Assembly: GCA_964394625.1 (NCBI GenBank)
Contig: CAYMYK010000174.1
Location: 1-6,422, forward strand
DNA length: 6,422 nt
Direction: 5' to 3'
Source of the DNA: JAUVYV01 sp964394625
GTDB taxonomy: Bacteria; Planctomycetota; Phycisphaerae; Sedimentisphaerales; Anaerobacaceae
Positions 4,458-6,422 of the stretch are shown here, piece after piece; the first letter of the stretch is position 1, and every line of letters starts with the position of its first letter. The notes beneath the pieces were generated by a model that saw nothing but the letters and a program-made list of their open reading frames with translations, ran no database searches and had not been told where the DNA came from. A program made the position numbers and the translations under genes.

Positions 4458-6422
4458 ATGTGTAAAAGCAGATTTGTTTTCTTTATGCTCGCTGCACTGG
4501 TTATTTCCTGCGTTCTGCCGGCCCAGTTCGTATCGGCACAGGCGCCGTTAGGCACAAACCTGGCCAGCACGGTGTATTACAGCACCGGGCTGCCGTTCAA
4601 GAACGTCGGCAGGATGATGGACATCAGGGACGAAAGCGGCAGGGACCGGATATATATGATGTGGGACATCGAAGGGCATTTCCCGCTCNNNNNNNNNNTC
4701 CCGCTCGGCGATTATGTCATTCTCTACGACGGCAGCGGCGGTATCGATTCGTTCAGCGGCGGCACGGTAGTAGAACAGACGGCGGGAAGGATAGTCATCT
4801 CCAAGAGCGCCGGCCAGGGCCTTAGCTTCCTGCGCGACAAGACCATCAGCAATATGCGGATAATCTTCCCCGGATACGAGGGCTCATACGAGAGCGACCG
4901 CTGGTACCCGTCTTTTCTTACTAAGTGGGATGATTTCGCTGTCATCAGGTTTATGGACTGGACGCATACCAACAACAGTGCTCAGCAAAACTTCTCCGAC
5001 AGGTCTCTGGTATCGGATGAGAGCTGGAGTGCCCCCGGCTGTCCCTGGGAGATATGTATCGAGCTTGCGAATCGTCTCGACGCCGACCCCTGGATTTGTG
5101 TGCCGCATTTGGCCACGGACGACTACGTCACACAATTGGCCAATCTCGTCAACAACAACATGGCCACCGGGCTGAAAGTCCATGTCGAGTACTCCAATGA
5201 GTGCTGGAACAGCATGTTCAGCCAGGAGGCGTACTGTCGCAGCCAGGGTGTTGCCGAGGGACTCAGCGACAATGAATGGCAGGCGGGGGACTATTGGTAC
5301 TCCAAGCGGGCGGTGCAGATTCACGACATCTTTGAGGGCATTGTGGGCGCCAGCCGGCTTGTCCGGGTTCTCAGCGCCCAGGCCGGCAATACCTGGCGTG
5401 GTGAAAATATCCTTGGCTACAACAATGCCTACCAGGTAACCGACGTATATGCCATCGCCCCGTATTTCGGCGGTGAGTACGGCAACGACCCTCTCGCCTC
5501 AAGTGTCCAGAACTGGACGCTTACCCAGTTGTTCGACGACATACAGAACAGCTCCACTAACGGACTGGCAAAGGCCAGGCAAATGATGATTGACAACCAG
5601 GCGGTTGCCACATCTTACGGCGTCGGGTTGGCATGCTACGAGGCCGGCCAGCACCTTGTCGGTGTCGGCGCGTGGGTGGATAACCAGAATCTGACCGACC
5701 TGCTCACAAGCGCCAACAGGGACTCGCGGATGAACGACTGCTACGACACCTACATAAGTGACTGGGATACCCAGGCGGGAGGCCTGATGACTCTGTTTTC
5801 GTCCTGCAGCAAGTATATTAAATGGGGAAGCTGGGGCCTGACCGAATGGCACGAGCAGACCGATACCCCCAAGTACACCGCTGCAATGGACTGGCTCGGC
5901 GCCGCGCCGCAGCCGCCGGGACAGGCCTGGAATCCAACCCCGACCGACGGAGCATCCGACCAGAGTATTGATGTTGATTTGAGCTGGTCTGCGGGCAGCG
6001 GTGCTACCAGCCACGATGTGTATTTCGGGCAGGATTCAACGCCCGATTCGGGTGAGTTTAAAGGCAACCAGCCCGGCACGACTTATGACCCCGGCACTTT
6101 AGCTAACGATACCACCTACTACTGGCGCATCGACGAGCTAAACGCTCAGGGCACGACAACAGGGGTCGTCTGGAGCTTTACCACCGAGGCGGCAACGCCT
6201 GCGCCGGGTCAGGCATCCAATCCAAGTCCGGCCAATGGTGCTACCAGCGTCAACATCAATGCCGACCTGAGCTGGGCGGCCGGTAGCGATGCCACGAGCC
6301 ACGATGTGTATTTCGGGCAGACCAGCCCGGGCGCATTCCAGGGCAACCAGGCGGGCACCACCTTCGATCCGGGCACTCTGGCATACAGCACGACTTACTA
6401 CTGGCGGATTGACGAGAAGAAC
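4458..6422 (+). CDS. Secreted clan GH-A-like glycoside hydrolase with FN3-like repeats, 3' end missing
   Basis: 655 codons are present, with no stop before the right edge. Residues 1-27 form a signal peptide (MCKSRF, then a hydrophobic stretch) with probable cleavage at VSA-QA (27/28); the V-I-S-C at 15-18 also fits a lipobox, so a lipoprotein is an alternative. Residues about 34-140 look like a beta-rich N-terminal domain (GDYVILYDG; GRIVIS). Residues about 141-483 resemble the hydrolase-like proteins often labelled 'cellulose-binding' in planctomycetes: VIRFMDWTHTNNS (162-174), PWEICIELANRLDADPWICV (196-215), and VEYSNECWN (243-251), whose Asn247-Glu248 fits the clan GH-A acid/base. YEAGQHL (394-400) offers Glu395 as nucleophile. 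Two FN3-like repeats follow (486-579; 581 on). The role is probably hydrolysis of an extracellular polysaccharide; substrate and CAZy family are not determined. The frame is the same on both sides of the N run at 4689-4698 (codons 78-81). C-terminal anchoring (dockerin, sorting signal) would lie outside the window. Confidence 0.85.
   Translation, partial: MCKSRFVFFMLAALVISCVLPAQFVSAQAPLGTNLASTVYYSTGLPFKNVGRMMDIRDESGRDRIYMMWDIEGHFPLXXXXPLGDYVILYDGSGGIDSFSGGTVVEQTAGRIVISKSAGQGLSFLRDKTISNMRIIFPGYEGSYESDRWYPSFLTKWDDFAVIRFMDWTHTNNSAQQNFSDRSLVSDESWSAPGCPWEICIELANRLDADPWICVPHLATDDYVTQLANLVNNNMATGLKVHVEYSNECWNSMFSQEAYCRSQGVAEGLSDNEWQAGDYWYSKRAVQIHDIFEGIVGASRLVRVLSAQAGNTWRGENILGYNNAYQVTDVYAIAPYFGGEYGNDPLASSVQNWTLTQLFDDIQNSSTNGLAKARQMMIDNQAVATSYGVGLACYEAGQHLVGVGAWVDNQNLTDLLTSANRDSRMNDCYDTYISDWDTQAGGLMTLFSSCSKYIKWGSWGLTEWHEQTDTPKYTAAMDWLGAAPQPPGQAWNPTPTDGASDQSIDVDLSWSAGSGATSHDVYFGQDSTPDSGEFKGNQPGTTYDPGTLANDTTYYWRIDELNAQGTTTGVVWSFTTEAATPAPGQASNPSPANGATSVNINADLSWAAGSDATSHDVYFGQTSPGAFQGNQAGTTFDPGTLAYSTTYYWRIDEKN
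4689..4698. other. Assembly gap (10 N) flanked by identical octamers
   Basis: The octamer TCCCGCTC occurs directly before (4681-4688) and directly after (4699-4706) the Ns. This suggests two contigs that really overlap by eight bases were joined with a fixed-size gap. Collapsing one copy plus the Ns removes 18 bases, keeps the frame, and gives EGHFPLGDYVILYDG, which reads as natural protein. If the gap is real, its true length must keep the frame for the gene to be intact. Confidence 0.8.
5913..6194 (+). repeat. FN3-like repeat 1 of the secreted hydrolase
   Basis: Protein residues 486-579: begins PPGQAWNPTPTDGA, has DLSWSAGSGATSHDVYFG in the middle and TTYYWRIDELN near the end, closing with VVWSFTTEA. 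The Trp of LSW and the YYWRIDE strand are fibronectin-III landmarks. Such repeats usually act as spacers or carbohydrate/surface-binding modules behind a catalytic domain. It is three residues longer than repeat 2, the extra residues lying between VYFGQ and GNQ. Confidence 0.75.
6009..6032 (+). repeat. 24-bp perfect direct repeat, copy 1
   Basis: Encodes SHDVYFGQ (residues 518-525). The identical 24 bases recur at 6297-6320, exactly 288 bp (96 codons) downstream, including all third codon positions, while the flanking repeat sequence has diverged. Confidence 0.9.
6198..6422 (+). repeat. FN3-like repeat 2 of the secreted hydrolase, cut by the window end
   Basis: Protein residues 581-655: PAPGQASNPSPANGA, DLSWAAGSDATSHDVYFG and TTYYWRIDEKN align with repeat 1 at an offset of 96 and then 93 residues. 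The final strand (expected W.F.T) lies outside the window, so further repeats may follow. Confidence 0.75.
6297..6320 (+). repeat. 24-bp perfect direct repeat, copy 2
   Basis: Second copy of the 24 bases at 6009-6032, encoding SHDVYFGQ (residues 614-621) in FN3-like repeat 2. Confidence 0.9.

Noticed and set aside
4884..5324. 146-aa - strand ORF, and + frame ORFs at 4930-5175 and 5182-5439
   Set aside because: All lie within the hydrolase frame that carries the signal peptide and conserved motifs across this stretch; they are shadows.
5499..6391. Antisense ORFs over the FN3-like repeats
   Set aside because: They mirror the repeated coding sequence, so their apparent similarity to each other is a by-product of the repeats.

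Overview
The window looks like a piece of a metagenome-derived scaffold from an anaerobic planctomycete, most likely class Phycisphaerae (Sedimentisphaerales-like). This is an inference from two things seen. One is a full-length single-chain pyruvate:ferredoxin oxidoreductase, an enzyme of anaerobic metabolism. The other is a large secreted glycoside-hydrolase-like protein with C-terminal fibronectin-III-like repeats of the 'W..G..A.SHDVYFG ... TYYWRIDE.N' style, which is common in that group. A run of 10 Ns shows that contigs were joined. No marker gene fixes the taxonomy.

Layout: 1-66 holds the terminator of a gene to the left of the window. 67-279 is the promoter and leader region of the first gene, with a TTGTCC-17-TATAAA promoter, a dyad over the -10 box and two leader hairpins. 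280-3870 is PFOR (nifJ-type, 1196 aa), complete, with all cofactor ligands. 3871-4457 is a 587-bp intergenic region with an inverted repeat, an A-tract-rich UP-like stretch, a near-consensus TTGACA-16-TATAAG promoter whose spacer is a perfect dyad, and then a leader of about 425 nt. That leader carries small hairpins, a possible Arg-rich 55-codon ORF with a strong ribosome site, and a purine-rich stretch with a perfect anti-SD complement. 4458-6422 is the 5' part of a secreted protein (655 codons, open at the right edge): signal peptide, clan GH-A-like hydrolase region with a Asn-Glu acid/base motif and a second Glu, then two FN3-like repeats.

The two main genes are on the same strand but probably form separate transcription units, because a good promoter lies between them. 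PFOR would supply acetyl-CoA and reduced ferredoxin from pyruvate in the cytoplasm. The secreted protein would act outside or at the cell surface on a polysaccharide. Together they suit a fermentative polymer degrader, but nothing in the sequence links them functionally. I see no CRISPR array, insertion sequence, tRNA, rRNA or defence system. The least explained part is the intergenic leader at 4027-4457.
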